Positions 16,670 through 26,360 of a stretch of DNA of 61,955 nt are shown piece by piece. The stretch lies in the NCBI GenBank assembly GCA_021732385.1, contig JAKFVA010000005.1, positions 1-61,955 on the forward strand, written 5' to 3'. A program made the translations under genes and the position numbers. The notes beneath the pieces are model-generated. The model made no database searches, was not told where the DNA came from, and was given only the letters and a program-made list of their open reading frames with translations. Position 1 is the stretch's first letter, and each line of letters begins with the position of its first letter. Source of the stretch: Burkholderiales bacterium (GTDB lineage Bacteria > Pseudomonadota > Gammaproteobacteria > Burkholderiales > Burkholderiaceae_C).

Positions 16670-18126
16670 ACCGACATGATCCGTTTCCAGTAGGCGTACA
16701 TGCTGCGAATCAGCGTCTCGGTCACCATGTGCTCGGTGCCTTCAGTGCCGGTGCCGCCCAGCTCGCACAGGGTGTGGCCGCTGTCGTCGCCGCTGCTGCG
16801 CGACTGCTTAAAGCCGTCCTGGCTGAATTCGATCACCTCGCCGTCATCGGCACTGACAAAGCCTGCCGGGCCAAACAGATTGGCCTGGCGCAGGCGGCGT
16901 TGCGTCATCTCGGGCGTGTCGTCGGCAAAACCAAAATGCGTCCAGACAAAATCAAACTCGCCCTGGCCGCGCGGCACGATGTGGCGGGTGGAAAGCGAGT
17001 TGACCTGCTGCTGAATAATAAGGCTGGGAAACAGCGTGATCATGGTCACGGTGGGGGTAATGTCTTGCCCTGGATGGGCTGGGTCGGCCACCTTCCACCA
17101 GGCTTCGGGCACCACATCCAGCAGGCGCATGTCATGCAGCGCCATATTCGCCTTGAAGCTGGTGACGCCCTCTGTGACGTCGGTGCGAACGCCTGCGCTG
17201 GCCGTGTTGGCATCGCCCTCATTGCGGCGCGAGAGCATTACCGCGTGGCGGCCATGCGCATCCGTCACCATGCGGCTTTTCTGGTCTGCGCGCCACAGGC
17301 CAAAGGTGACAAACCAGGTGTGCAGCAGGCCGGGGTGGTAGGGGTCCTTGATGTTCTCCATCATCAGCTTCCAGTTGCCTGGAATGCGCTGGCGGTTGGT
17401 GCCCAACAGCGTGAGTTGGCGGCTGCCGCCTGGACCTTTGAAGATGCGCTCTATCCACGGCATGACTTGGGGCCCGAGGTAGTCTTGCAGTGGCTCGGTG
17501 GCCTCGCTGAACGTGGCAAACACCAAGCCGTGCAATACCGCCACACGCAGCTTAACCAAGCCGTTTTGCTTCAAGTCAAAGCCCTCAGGCATGCCGCCAT
17601 TGATGCAGTCACCGTCTTTTACGCCGTCTTTGAAGGGCAAACCCGCGAGGTCGCCATTGAGTTTGTAAGTCCACTGGTGGTAGGGGCAAACGAAGCTGCG
17701 GGTATTGCCGTGGGGCTGCTGGCAAAAGCGCACACCGCGGTGGGCGCAGCGGTTTTCCACCACGCGAATGCCGTGGTCAGTGAAAAAATTGGGGTCAGAT
17801 TCCAATTTCGCTGACTTGCCTGCGGCAAGTTGATCCATATCGGCGGCTTGCGCCGATGCGAATTTGGAATCTGACCCCAATTTTTTCACGCGGTCGCGCA
17901 CCAGAATCACCTGGCGCTCGCCGACAAAACTCAGCTTGAAATCGCCGGCGTTGGGAATTTCAGCTTCCAGACCCACGTAGCACCAATGCGGGCCGTAGAA
18001 AATTTTCTCGAGTTCACGCGCGTAAAGCTGGGCGTCGGTGTAAACACGAAACGGAATTCGACTACTGCCAGCAAAATCGGCCGCTGGGCCATCAGCGTTC
18101 AGGGCAAAGGCGTCGGGTGCGTTCAT
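16666..18126 (-). CDS. Rieske oxygenase alpha subunit (NagG/salicylate 5-hydroxylase-like) with in-frame repeat insertion
   Basis: A 486-residue large oxygenase subunit. The Rieske [2Fe-2S] motif is CAHRG..CPYHQW, and the mononuclear iron site begins at NIKDPYHPGLLH. The FDFVWTHFGF and ANLFGPAGFVSADDGE blocks match NagG-type salicylate 5-hydroxylase strongly in my memory of that family. Residues about 80-116, between ILVRDR and GIRVVENRCAHRG, are an insertion encoded by a 110-bp palindromic element and are absent from relatives. No ferredoxin or reductase gene is adjacent, so electron partners must lie elsewhere. Activity may be affected by the insertion just before the Rieske cluster. Confidence 0.87.
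   Translation of the reverse strand: MNAPDAFALNADGPAADFAGSSRIPFRVYTDAQLYARELEKIFYGPHWCYVGLEAEIPNAGDFKLSFVGERQVILVRDRVKKLGSDSKFASAQAADMDQLAAGKSAKLESDPNFFTDHGIRVVENRCAHRGVRFCQQPHGNTRSFVCPYHQWTYKLNGDLAGLPFKDGVKDGDCINGGMPEGFDLKQNGLVKLRVAVLHGLVFATFSEATEPLQDYLGPQVMPWIERIFKGPGGSRQLTLLGTNRQRIPGNWKLMMENIKDPYHPGLLHTWFVTFGLWRADQKSRMVTDAHGRHAVMLSRRNEGDANTASAGVRTDVTEGVTSFKANMALHDMRLLDVVPEAWWKVADPAHPGQDITPTVTMITLFPSLIIQQQVNSLSTRHIVPRGQGEFDFVWTHFGFADDTPEMTQRRLRQANLFGPAGFVSADDGEVIEFSQDGFKQSRSSGDDSGHTLCELGGTGTEGTEHMVTETLIRSMYAYWKRIMSV
17780..17889. repeat. REPIN-like palindromic element inside the Rieske oxygenase gene
   Basis: Two 31-bp arms (17780-17810 and the complement of 17859-17889) differ at a single position and contain TTGGGGTCAGATTCCAA. 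The 48 bp between them hold two more hairpins, CTTGCC/GGCAAG (at 17814-17828) and ATCGGCG/CGCCGAT. The GGGGTCAGA-type palindrome resembles REP sequences associated with TnpA-REP transposases. It lies wholly in the coding frame. Confidence 0.85.
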
Positions 18127-18141
18127 GCAGTTGCGCTCCTG

Positions 18142-18792
18142 TCAGGTCGTTTCAGATGGTTTGCGCCTGCCACGCAAGGCGCCCCAAATAACCACCAAAC
18201 CGGGAATGATGATCATCGCCAAAATAATACTGTTGAGGTTTTTCATGACCCAGGGATTGACGCCTAACAAATAACCTGCTGTGCACAGGCTCATAACCCA
18301 CAACACGGCACCGGCCATGTTGTAGATGACAAAGCGGGTGCGGTCCATCATGGCTACGCCCGCCACAAACGGCACAAAGGTGCGCAAAAACGGAAGGAAG
18401 CGTGCCAGCACCACTGTGATACCACCATAGGTTTCGTAAAACTTGTGCGCACGCTCAAACGCCTGCTTGTTGAAAAAGCGTGAGTTCTCCCACTGAAAAA
18501 CCCGCGGGCCAAAATAGCGGCCAATCTGGCAATTGCATTGGTCGCCCAAAATGGCAGCAACGATCAGCACGGCACAGGCAATGGGGAAACTCATCAGTCC
18601 CACCCCACACAGCGCGCCCACAATGAACAGCAGCGAATCGCCCGGCAAAAACGGCATCACCACCACGCCGGTTTCCACAAACACAATCAGGAACAGCAGC
18701 GCATAAACCCAGGCACCGTAGTTGTAGATGAACATCTCCAGGTGCTTGTCGATGTGGAAGATAAAGTCTGTCAGCAGGGCAATTAGTTCCAT
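18142..18792 (-). CDS. DedA-family inner membrane protein
   Basis: A 216-residue membrane protein of the DedA/SNARE-associated family, linked in other bacteria to undecaprenyl-phosphate or lipid flipping. Hallmarks are the FVETGVVVMPFLPGDSLLF segment (about residues 39-57), the YFGPRVF region, and the FGGI-like YGGITVVLARFLPFLRTFVPFVAG block with the conserved Arg residues. Four to five hydrophobic helices are visible. It is on the same strand as the Rieske pair (15-bp gap) but is probably functionally unrelated, and it is divergent from mutL. Confidence 0.9.
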   Translation of the reverse strand: MELIALLTDFIFHIDKHLEMFIYNYGAWVYALLFLIVFVETGVVVMPFLPGDSLLFIVGALCGVGLMSFPIACAVLIVAAILGDQCNCQIGRYFGPRVFQWENSRFFNKQAFERAHKFYETYGGITVVLARFLPFLRTFVPFVAGVAMMDRTRFVIYNMAGAVLWVMSLCTAGYLLGVNPWVMKNLNSIILAMIIIPGLVVIWGALRGRRKPSETT

Positions 18793-18856
18793 GGCAGCAA
18801 TTATGACGCTGCGCCCGTCACCTGCCGAGCAGCAAGCGCACCTCTAGAATGACCCG

Positions 18857-20719
18857 GTGAACGCCGCCGCCACTGCCCGCCAGCCCATTGCCGCCCTGCC
18901 CGACGAGTTAATCAGCCAAATTGCCGCCGGCGAGGTGGTTGAACGGCCTGCCTCGGTGGTGCGCGAGCTGCTGGACAACGCGCTGGACGCAGGCGCCACG
19001 CAAATCACATTGCGCCTGCTGGCTGGCGGTGTGCGCGCCATCAGTGTGGAAGATGATGGCCAGGGCATCGCCCGCGAAGAAATGGCGCTGGCCTTGCGGC
19101 GCCACGCCACCAGCAAAATCACCACGCTTTCCGATCTGGAGTCAGTGGCTACCATGGGGTTTCGTGGCGAGGCGCTTGCCGCCATCAGCTCGATTGCCGA
19201 GACCACACTGCTGTCGCGCACGGCGGGCCAAGCCAGCGCGTTTTTGCTCGATGCGCAAAGCGGCGAGCTGCGGCCTGCGGCGCGTACGCAAGGCACCACA
19301 GTGGAAATCAAGGAACTGTTCTTCAGCACGCCTGCCAGGCGCAAATTCCTCAAGACCGACGCCACGGAACTGGCGCACTGCATTGTAGCCGTGCGCCGCC
19401 ACGCGCTGGCCCGGCCCGAGGTGGGTTTTGCAATCTGGCATGAGGGCAAACTGGTCGAGCAGTGGCGCGCCCAGACCGGCGAGCAGCAGCAGGCCGTGCA
19501 GGCACGCATTGCCGATGTGCTGGGCGCAGAGTTTGGCGCACAGGCATTGGCCGTGGCCTACCCGGCAGCGGCGCACGCCAGCACCAGTGCGGTGGCGTGC
19601 CGCGTCTGGGGCTGCTGCGGCACGCCGCAGGTAGCACGCGCTCGCGCCGATCAGCAGTATGTGTATGTCAACGGCCGTTTTGTGCGCGACAAAACCATCA
19701 GCCATGCGGTGCGACAGGCCTATGAGGATGTGCTGCACGGCGGCCGCCAGCCGGTTTACGTGCTGTTTGTCGAAACCGATCCGCGCCGGGTCGATGTGAA
19801 TGTGCACCCGACCAAGATTGAGGTGCGCTTCAGAGATGGCCGCGAGGTGCACCAAGCCGTGCACCATGCCATAGAAAACGCGCTGGCCCCGTCGCGTGCG
19901 GGCGCTGCCTCAGCGCTGGCCAGCAATCTGCCTGCTGCAGCCGACCACATGGACAGTCTGGCAACGCCTGCTAGTGGGTGGCGCAGCGGCCCGGCTGCAA
20001 ACACCAGCACACCAGCGCAATACGCCATGAACTGGCAGCCGCCCAATGCCCACCATGTGGCCGATGTGCAGGCCCTGTGGCACGGGCCATCGGCTGACTT
20101 GCCCGCGCAAAATGTTGCACCTGACAACCCGTCGGAATGGCCGTTGGGCAATGCCATTGCCCAATTGCAAGGCATCTATATCCTGGCAGAAAACCGCCAG
20201 GGCCTGGTGATTGTGGACATGCACGCGGCGCACGAGCGCATCGTGTATGAGGGCCTGAAGCAGCAGCTGGGTGCTGCGGCCATCCGTTCCCAGCCACTTT
20301 TAATTCCTGCCACCTTTGCCGCCACGCCGCAAGAATCGGCCACCGCCGAATCGCATGCCGAGGTACTGGCGCAGCTTGGCCTGCAAGTGACGCCGTTTTC
20401 GCCAAAAACACTGGCGGTGCGCGCTGTGCCCACGGCGCTGGCGCAAGGCGATGCCGTGGCGCTAGTGCGCAGCGTGTTGGCTGAACTAATGCAAGTGGAT
20501 GCTGCCCATGTGATTGCCCGCGCACAAAACGAAATCCTCTCCAGCATGGCCTGCCACGGCGCGGTGCGCGCCAACCGCCGCCTGACGCTGCCCGAAATGA
20601 ATGCCCTGCTGCGCCAGATGGAAGCCACCGAGCGTTCCGACCAGTGCAACCACGGCCGTCCGACCTGGCGGCAAATCAGCGTGCGCGAGCTGGACGCGCT
20701 GTTCATGCGTGGCCGCTGA
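18857..20719 (+). CDS. mutL: DNA mismatch repair protein MutL
   Basis: A 620-residue GHKL ATPase. The N-terminal domain shows IAAGEVVERPASVVRELLDNALDAGA, DDGQGI, GFRGEALAAISS and the TEIKELF-like block. In the C-terminal domain, DMHAAHERIVYE (residues 454-465) is a DQHA-x2-E-x4-E variant, and CHGAVRAN plus CNHGRPT follow, so this MutL is probably a latent nicking endonuclease, unlike E. coli MutL. Start is GTG 18857. It heads a plus-strand run in which the next gene begins at the mutL stop. Confidence 0.95.
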   Translation: MNAAATARQPIAALPDELISQIAAGEVVERPASVVRELLDNALDAGATQITLRLLAGGVRAISVEDDGQGIAREEMALALRRHATSKITTLSDLESVATMGFRGEALAAISSIAETTLLSRTAGQASAFLLDAQSGELRPAARTQGTTVEIKELFFSTPARRKFLKTDATELAHCIVAVRRHALARPEVGFAIWHEGKLVEQWRAQTGEQQQAVQARIADVLGAEFGAQALAVAYPAAAHASTSAVACRVWGCCGTPQVARARADQQYVYVNGRFVRDKTISHAVRQAYEDVLHGGRQPVYVLFVETDPRRVDVNVHPTKIEVRFRDGREVHQAVHHAIENALAPSRAGAASALASNLPAAADHMDSLATPASGWRSGPAANTSTPAQYAMNWQPPNAHHVADVQALWHGPSADLPAQNVAPDNPSEWPLGNAIAQLQGIYILAENRQGLVIVDMHAAHERIVYEGLKQQLGAAAIRSQPLLIPATFAATPQESATAESHAEVLAQLGLQVTPFSPKTLAVRAVPTALAQGDAVALVRSVLAELMQVDAAHVIARAQNEILSSMACHGAVRANRRLTLPEMNALLRQMEATERSDQCNHGRPTWRQISVRELDALFMRGR

Positions 20720-21969
20720 TGGACAAGCTGATGAGCCCCAGACGGGTTGTTTTCATCCTCTCGCTGCTGCTGGGCTTGCAGCCCGTCACCACCGATTTGT
20801 ACTTGCCAGCCCTGCCCGCGCTGACCGGCTGGCTTGGCGGCAGCATGACGCAAGCGCAGTTGACCTTGACTGCCCTGCTGCTGGCTTTTGGCGCGTCGCA
20901 ATTGGTTTGGGGCCCGCTGTCTGACCGTTATGGCCGTCGTCCGGTGCTGCTGGCCGGGTTGGCGCTGTACGTGCTGGCGGCGCTGGCCTGCGTAGCTGCT
21001 ACCAGCTTTCCCTGGCTGATTAGCTGGCGTGCGCTGCAAGGCGTGGCGCTGGGCGCTGCCGTGATGTGCGCGCGCGCCATCGTGCGCGATCTGTATGCGC
21101 CCGAAGCAGGTGCGCGCGTGATGTCGCAAGGCCTGTCTGGCCTGGGGCTGATGGCTTGCGCCAGTGCTGTGCTGGGCAGCGTGCTGGCGGGCACGTTAGG
21201 CTGGCGTGCCACGCTGATGGCGCTGGCCTTGGTGGGCGTCATTACGTTGGCAGTCATTGCCTGGCGCTATGAAGAAACCAACCTGCACCCAAACCCGCAG
21301 GCCTTGCATGCAGCCAGCCTGCTACGCACCTGGCGCAGCATATTGCGGCACCCCACTTTCGTGGCGTTTTGCGCGCTGTCGTGCGCTTCCTATGCGGGCT
21401 TGTTCACGCTGCTGGCAGCATCGCCCTTTGTGTTTATCCAGGTGCTGGGCTGGAGCCCGGTGGAATACGGCGGCGCGATGCTCAGCACGTCATTGGCCTA
21501 TTTGGGCGGCACCTTTTTATGCCGCTATTTGCTCACCCGCCACCGCGTGCAACGGACAGTGGCACTGGCGGGTGGCCTGTCGTTGTTGGCGGGCGGTGTG
21601 CTGCTGGGCCTGCACTTTGTAGGCGCTTACAGCGGCCGCTTTGGTGGCTACGCGCTGCTGCTGCCCATCAATTTGTTTTTGGTCGCCCACGGCATCCACC
21701 AACCCTGCAGCCAAAGTGGTGCGGTTGGGCCTTTTCCGCATGCCGCAGGCACAGCGTCAGCGCTGAATGGTTTTTTTATGATGTGCCTGGCCTTTGCGGT
21801 AGGGGCCTGGTTGGGAAAAAGCATGGGCGGCATGCTGTGGCCTTTGGTTGCAGGCATGGCTTTTTGGAGTGTCTGCATTGCCGCGGTGGCCTGGACGCTG
21901 GTAGCGCGGCTGAATCTGCCCGCGCCTTTAAAACCAAGCGCGGCCGCCGAATCCGCCGCTGCGCCTTGA
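20719..21969 (+). CDS. MFS multidrug transporter, Bcr/CflA family
   Basis: A 416-residue major facilitator protein with about 12 membrane segments. Features of the Bcr/CflA drug efflux branch are the early [12 protein letters not shown] segment and the [14 protein letters not shown] loop 2-3 motif (near residues 70-83), plus a [22 protein letters not shown] block in helix 4. The start ATG 20719 shares its first base with the mutL stop codon, and its stop overlaps the miaA start. Its place between mutL and miaA, which are direct neighbours in many proteobacteria, suggests an insertion of the transporter gene. Confidence 0.87.
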   Translation: MDKLMSPRRVVFILSLLLGLQPVTTDLYLPALPALTGWLGGSMTQAQLTLTALLLAFGASQLVWGPLSDRYGRRPVLLAGLALYVLAALACVAATSFPWLISWRALQGVALGAAVMCARAIVRDLYAPEAGARVMSQGLSGLGLMACASAVLGSVLAGTLGWRATLMALALVGVITLAVIAWRYEETNLHPNPQALHAASLLRTWRSILRHPTFVAFCALSCASYAGLFTLLAASPFVFIQVLGWSPVEYGGAMLSTSLAYLGGTFLCRYLLTRHRVQRTVALAGGLSLLAGGVLLGLHFVGAYSGRFGGYALLLPINLFLVAHGIHQPCSQSGAVGPFPHAAGTASALNGFFMMCLAFAVGAWLGKSMGGMLWPLVAGMAFWSVCIAAVAWTLVARLNLPAPLKPSAAAESAAAP

Positions 21970-22988
21970 TGCTGCCAGACGTGTCAGCGCCTGTTTCCGC
22001 AAGCCAGTCCGTTTGGGCCCTGGCCCCGGAAACAGCTGCCCGCTGCCTGTTGCTGGCTGGGCCTACGGCAGCGGGAAAAAGTAGCGCGGCGCTGGCCATT
22101 GCTGCGCATATACCGGTGGAAATCATCAGTGTCGACTCGGCGCTGGTCTACCGCGGCATGGACATCGGTACCGCCAAACCCACAGCCGCCGAGCGTGCGC
22201 AGGTGCCACACCATTTGATTGATATCCGTGACCCACTGCACGCCTACAGCGCCGCCGCATTTGCCACCGATGCGCGTGACCAGATTGACGCCATCTTGGC
22301 GCGTGGCCGCACGCCGCTTTTGGTGGGGGGCACCATGCTGTATTTCAAGGCGTTACTGGAGGGACTAAACGCGATGCCGCCAGCCAACCCCCAAATTCGC
22401 GCTGAATTAACCACCCGCGCCAGACGCGAAGGCTGGCCCGCACTGCACGCCGAATTGGCGCAAGTTGATCCTGCCAGCGCCGCCCGCCTGGCCCCTGGCG
22501 ACTCGCAACGCATCAGCCGCGCGCTGGAGGTTTGGCAATTAACCGGTCAGCCGCTGTCGGCCTTTCACCAGACAGCGCAAACACCCAATTCGTCTGCAGC
22601 ACCCATGCCCGCGCCGTGGGCTGGCAGGCTCATCAGCCTTGAAACACCAGACAGGGCCAACCTGCACGAGCGCATCGCGCGACGCTTTGACACCATGCTT
22701 GCGGGCGGCTTGATTGATGAAGTGCGTGCCTTGCGCACGCGAAGCGACCTGCACCCCGATTTGCCCGCCCTGCGTTGTGTCGGCTACCGCCAGGCCTGGG
22801 CCGCGCTGGATGCCGGTTTGCAAGGCATTACCCTGCAAACCCAGGTTCGCGAGACAGGCATTGCCGCCACCCGCCAGTTGGCCAAGCGGCAAATCACCTG
22901 GCTGCGCAGCCTGCCGCAGCGGCGTGTAGTGCAAGATGCCCCTGCTGCGCTGGTGCAAGCCCAAACGCTGCTCCAATTGCGCCCATGA
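21969..22988 (+). CDS. miaA: tRNA dimethylallyltransferase MiaA
   Basis: A 339-residue enzyme that adds a dimethylallyl group to A37 of tRNAs reading UNN codons. The P-loop GPTAAGKSS, the [18 protein letters not shown] block, [19 protein letters not shown] and RCVGYRQAW are all diagnostic. ATG 21969 shares a base with the MFS stop codon, and its own stop overlaps the next gene's ATG at 22985. An insertion rich in Ala/Pro near residue 215 is slightly unusual. Confidence 0.95.
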   Translation: MLPDVSAPVSASQSVWALAPETAARCLLLAGPTAAGKSSAALAIAAHIPVEIISVDSALVYRGMDIGTAKPTAAERAQVPHHLIDIRDPLHAYSAAAFATDARDQIDAILARGRTPLLVGGTMLYFKALLEGLNAMPPANPQIRAELTTRARREGWPALHAELAQVDPASAARLAPGDSQRISRALEVWQLTGQPLSAFHQTAQTPNSSAAPMPAPWAGRLISLETPDRANLHERIARRFDTMLAGGLIDEVRALRTRSDLHPDLPALRCVGYRQAWAALDAGLQGITLQTQVRETGIAATRQLAKRQITWLRSLPQRRVVQDAPAALVQAQTLLQLRP

Positions 22989-23644
22989 GCCTGGTTATTC
23001 AAAATTTAAGCAAGCACTACGGCAGTGGTGCCGCAGCCGTGCCGGTGTTTGCCAACGTCAGCCTGCAAATTGAGCGTGGCGAGTTTGTTGCCATCGTCGG
23101 TGAATCGGGCGTGGGCAAATCCACTTTGCTCAACTGCATGGCCGGGCTGGACCATTGGAGCAGCGGCAGCATCAGCCTGGACGGCACCGACATCGGCCAG
23201 CTCAACGACACCCAACTGGCCTTGTGGCGGCGCGGGCATGTGGGCTTTGTGTTCCAGGCATTTCACGTTTTGCCACACCTGGATGTAGCGCAGAACATGG
23301 CATTGCCGCTGATGCTTTTGAAGCGCAACGACCCAGCCGCCGTGCAGGCCATGCTTGAAGCCGTGGGTCTGGCGGGTTTGGGTGAACGCTTGCCGCAGGA
23401 ACTCTCTGGCGGCCAGTTGCAGCGCGTGGCCATAGCGCGCGCCCTTATTCACCAGCCGCGCCTGGTGCTGGCTGATGAGCCCACCGGCAATCTCGACCCC
23501 TCTACCGCCGCGCAGGTGATTGATGTGCTGCTGGCGCAAACCCGTTTGCATAACGCCTCACTGGTGCTGGTAACGCACTCGCAAGCGGCCGCTGCCCGGG
23601 CTGACAGGGTGCTGCATTTGCACAGTGACGGGTTGGCTGGCTAA
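22985..23644 (+). CDS. LolD/AttE-like ABC transporter ATP-binding protein
   Basis: A 219-residue ATPase with Walker [10 protein letters not shown], the Q-loop, signature LSGGQLQR, Walker [13 protein letters not shown] and an H-loop (LVTHS). It belongs to the MacB/LolD/FtsE group that drives mechanotransmission rather than transport through a pore. ATG 22985 overlaps the miaA stop by 4 bp. The downstream FtsX-like permease and AttH-like protein make an AttE-AttFG-AttH type locus. Confidence 0.92.
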   Translation: MSLVIQNLSKHYGSGAAAVPVFANVSLQIERGEFVAIVGESGVGKSTLLNCMAGLDHWSSGSISLDGTDIGQLNDTQLALWRRGHVGFVFQAFHVLPHLDVAQNMALPLMLLKRNDPAAVQAMLEAVGLAGLGERLPQELSGGQLQRVAIARALIHQPRLVLADEPTGNLDPSTAAQVIDVLLAQTRLHNASLVLVTHSQAAAARADRVLHLHSDGLAG

Positions 23645-23706
23645 ACCGTTAACCGCTCGGTTAGAGCGACAGCGTAACGCTGCGTCTGCCGTCACAATGA
23701 CTGACC

Positions 23707-26355
23707 ATGTGGCCGCTGCTCACCACCTTTTCTTGGCAAGAGCTGCGCCAGCAGCCCTGGCGGCATATGGCCGCGCTATTGGCTGTGGTGCTGGGCGTGG
23801 CGCTGGCATTTGCCGTGCATCTCATCAACACCTCGGCGCTGGATGAGTTTTCCAGCGCAGTGCGCTCGGCGGGTGGCCAACCCGATTTGGAACTACGCGC
23901 TGTGCAGGGTGGGCTGGATGAAGCGGTCTACGGCTTTGTGGCACAGCACCCGCAAGTGGCACTGGCCAGCCCGGTGCTGGAGCTGAGCACCTACGCGCTG
24001 AACAACGACACCACGGCCAAGCGCCAGCCCCTTCGTGTCCTGGGTGTTGACGCGCTGGTGGTGGGCCTGATGACCCCGGCGCTGGCACCGCAGCCCGCCG
24101 CCGAAACAGACCGATTCACACTGTTTGCACCCGACACCGTATTTTTAAACGCAACCGCACGCCAATGGCTGGCGGGCACGGCGTTGGCGGGCGCATTGCC
24201 TGCTAACGATGTGCAACTGCAAACCGGCCTGACGCTGCGCCGCGTGAAAGTGGGGGGCCATGTGGCAGCCGGCGGCACGCCACTGGCGGTGATGGACATT
24301 GGCGCAGCGCAGGAGTTTTTTGCCAAGCAGGGCCAGCTCACCCGTATTGATTTGCGCCTGCAACCCGGCGTGAACGCGCAGGCGTTTTCCGAGCGGTTGC
24401 TGCGCACGCCCGGCTGGCCTGGCAACATCACGCTGGCGCAGCCGGGCGATGCGCAAGCGCGCATCAGCAACTTGTCGCGCGCCTACCGTGTCAACCTCAC
24501 GGTGTTGGCGCTGGTGGCGCTGTTTACTGGGGCGTTCTTGGTGTTTTCAGTGCTGTCGCTGAGCGTGGCACGGCGCTCTGCGCAGTTTGCGCTGCTCGGC
24601 GTATTGGGTTTGACTCCGCGCCAGCGGCTGCAACTGGTGCTGACCGAATCCCTGGTGCTGGGGCTGGTGGGCAGTGCCCTGGGGTTGGCGCTCGGCGCCG
24701 CTTTGGCGGCAACGGCTTTGCGCCTGCTCGGCGGTGATTTGGGTGGTGGTTATTTCCCAGGCGCTGCGCCCAGCTTGCAATGGGATACCTGGGCGGCGCT
24801 GGCTTACGGGGTGTTGGGCACGCTGGCCGCGCTGCTGGGCGGCTGGTGGCCCGCGCGCACCGCCCAGGCCCTGCCCTTGGCCGCCACGCTCAAGGGTCTG
24901 GGCGTTGTACACGGCGATGGCACAAAGCAAGGCGCAGTCGCACGCCAGCCCTGGGGCCTGCTGCTTGTGCTGGCGGGCGATTTGCTGTGCCTGCTGCCAC
25001 CGCTATGGGGCTTGCCGCTGGGCGCGTATGTGGGCATTGCGCTACTGTTGCTGGGTGGCATTACCGCCCTGCCCGGCCTGATTGCCCTGCTGTACGACCG
25101 GCTCGCGCCCTGGCTCTCAGGCTATCTGCTGCCGCTGCTGGCGGTGCAGCGTGCGCGCCGCGTGCGACACACAGCCGCAGTGGCCATCAGCGGCGTGGTG
25201 GCCAGCCTCAGCCTGTCGGTGGCGCTGACGGTGATGGTGGGGAGTTTTCGTGGCTCGGTCACCCAGTGGCTGGATGTGGTGCTGCCCGCTGACTTGTACG
25301 TGCGAACGGCCAGTGCCACCGCTGCGGGCGAGGCGGCTTATCTACCACCCGAGTTTGTGGCGGCGACCGCCAAACTGCCGGGTGTGCAGCGGCTGCAAAG
25401 CCAGCGCACCACAGCGCTACTGCTCAATGCGCAACTGCCTGCAGTCACCTTGATTGCGCGCGACCTGGCTGACCCCAGCCGCGCACTGCCGCTGGTAGGC
25501 GATGCATTGGCCGCGCCGCCAGGCCAGATTGCGATTTACGTTAGCGAAGCCGTGCTGGACTTGTATGGGGTTGCCCCAGGCCAGGCATTTGCGCTTTTTT
25601 CTGCCTCGTTCAAACCACTAGCTGAAAGCAGCAAAGCAGTAAATACCGCTGATGCATTGGCCAGCACCGCGCCGCCTTTGCCAGCCCAATTCTTCATTGC
25701 CGGGGTTTGGCGCGACTATGGACGGCAATTTGGCACCATCGCCATCGACCAGCAGCATTTTGTGCGCCTGACGGGCGACCAGCGTGTCAACGACATTGCC
25801 CTGTGGCTGCAAGTTGGCGCCAACGCTGACGCTGTGCAGCAGGATTTGCGAAGGCTTGCGAATGAGCAAAACAACAACGCCGCCAGCCTGCTGGAATTTG
25901 CCAGCACACCCGATATTCGTGCCTTGTCGCTGACTATTTTCGACCGCAGTTTTGCTGTGACTTACTGGCTGCAGGCCGTGGCCATTGGCATGGGCCTGTT
26001 TGGTGTGGCCGCCAGCTTCAGCGCGCAGGTGCTGGCACGGCGCAAAGAATTTGGCCTGCTGGCGCACCTGGGTTTTACGCGGCGGCAAATCCTGGCGCTG
26101 GTGGCTGGTGAAGGTGCAGCCTGGACGCTGGTGGGTGCGCTTGCCGGGTTGGGGCTGGGTCTGGCCGTGAGCGTGGTGCTGGTGCACGTGGTCAACCCGC
26201 AGAGCTTTCACTGGACCATGGATTTGCTACTGCCCTGGTTGCGTTTGCTGGCCCTGTGCGCTGCGGTGCTGCTGGCGGGTGTGGCCACCGCCTGGCTGGC
26301 TGGGCGCGCTGCTGCTGGGCGCGACGCCGTGCTGGCCGTCAAGGAAGATTGGTGA
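23707..26355 (+). CDS. FtsX-like ABC transporter permease (AttF/AttG-type, fused)
   Basis: An 882-residue inner-membrane protein with two FtsX/MacB-type units: one helix near the N-terminus, a large periplasmic domain, then three helices ending near residue 390 (LLGVLGLTPRQR), followed by a second unit with the same plan and a final GLLAHLGFTRRQILALVAGEGAAW motif region near residue 780. This length is typical of single-chain YbbP/AttF-like permeases. The partner ATPase is directly upstream and the AttH-like gene overlaps or abuts its stop. The role is likely outer membrane or lipid-related export; the cargo is unknown. Confidence 0.88.
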   Translation: MWPLLTTFSWQELRQQPWRHMAALLAVVLGVALAFAVHLINTSALDEFSSAVRSAGGQPDLELRAVQGGLDEAVYGFVAQHPQVALASPVLELSTYALNNDTTAKRQPLRVLGVDALVVGLMTPALAPQPAAETDRFTLFAPDTVFLNATARQWLAGTALAGALPANDVQLQTGLTLRRVKVGGHVAAGGTPLAVMDIGAAQEFFAKQGQLTRIDLRLQPGVNAQAFSERLLRTPGWPGNITLAQPGDAQARISNLSRAYRVNLTVLALVALFTGAFLVFSVLSLSVARRSAQFALLGVLGLTPRQRLQLVLTESLVLGLVGSALGLALGAALAATALRLLGGDLGGGYFPGAAPSLQWDTWAALAYGVLGTLAALLGGWWPARTAQALPLAATLKGLGVVHGDGTKQGAVARQPWGLLLVLAGDLLCLLPPLWGLPLGAYVGIALLLLGGITALPGLIALLYDRLAPWLSGYLLPLLAVQRARRVRHTAAVAISGVVASLSLSVALTVMVGSFRGSVTQWLDVVLPADLYVRTASATAAGEAAYLPPEFVAATAKLPGVQRLQSQRTTALLLNAQLPAVTLIARDLADPSRALPLVGDALAAPPGQIAIYVSEAVLDLYGVAPGQAFALFSASFKPLAESSKAVNTADALASTAPPLPAQFFIAGVWRDYGRQFGTIAIDQQHFVRLTGDQRVNDIALWLQVGANADAVQQDLRRLANEQNNNAASLLEFASTPDIRALSLTIFDRSFAVTYWLQAVAIGMGLFGVAASFSAQVLARRKEFGLLAHLGFTRRQILALVAGEGAAWTLVGALAGLGLGLAVSVVLVHVVNPQSFHWTMDLLLPWLRLLALCAAVLLAGVATAWLAGRAAAGRDAVLAVKEDW

Positions 26356-26360
26356 GTCCC

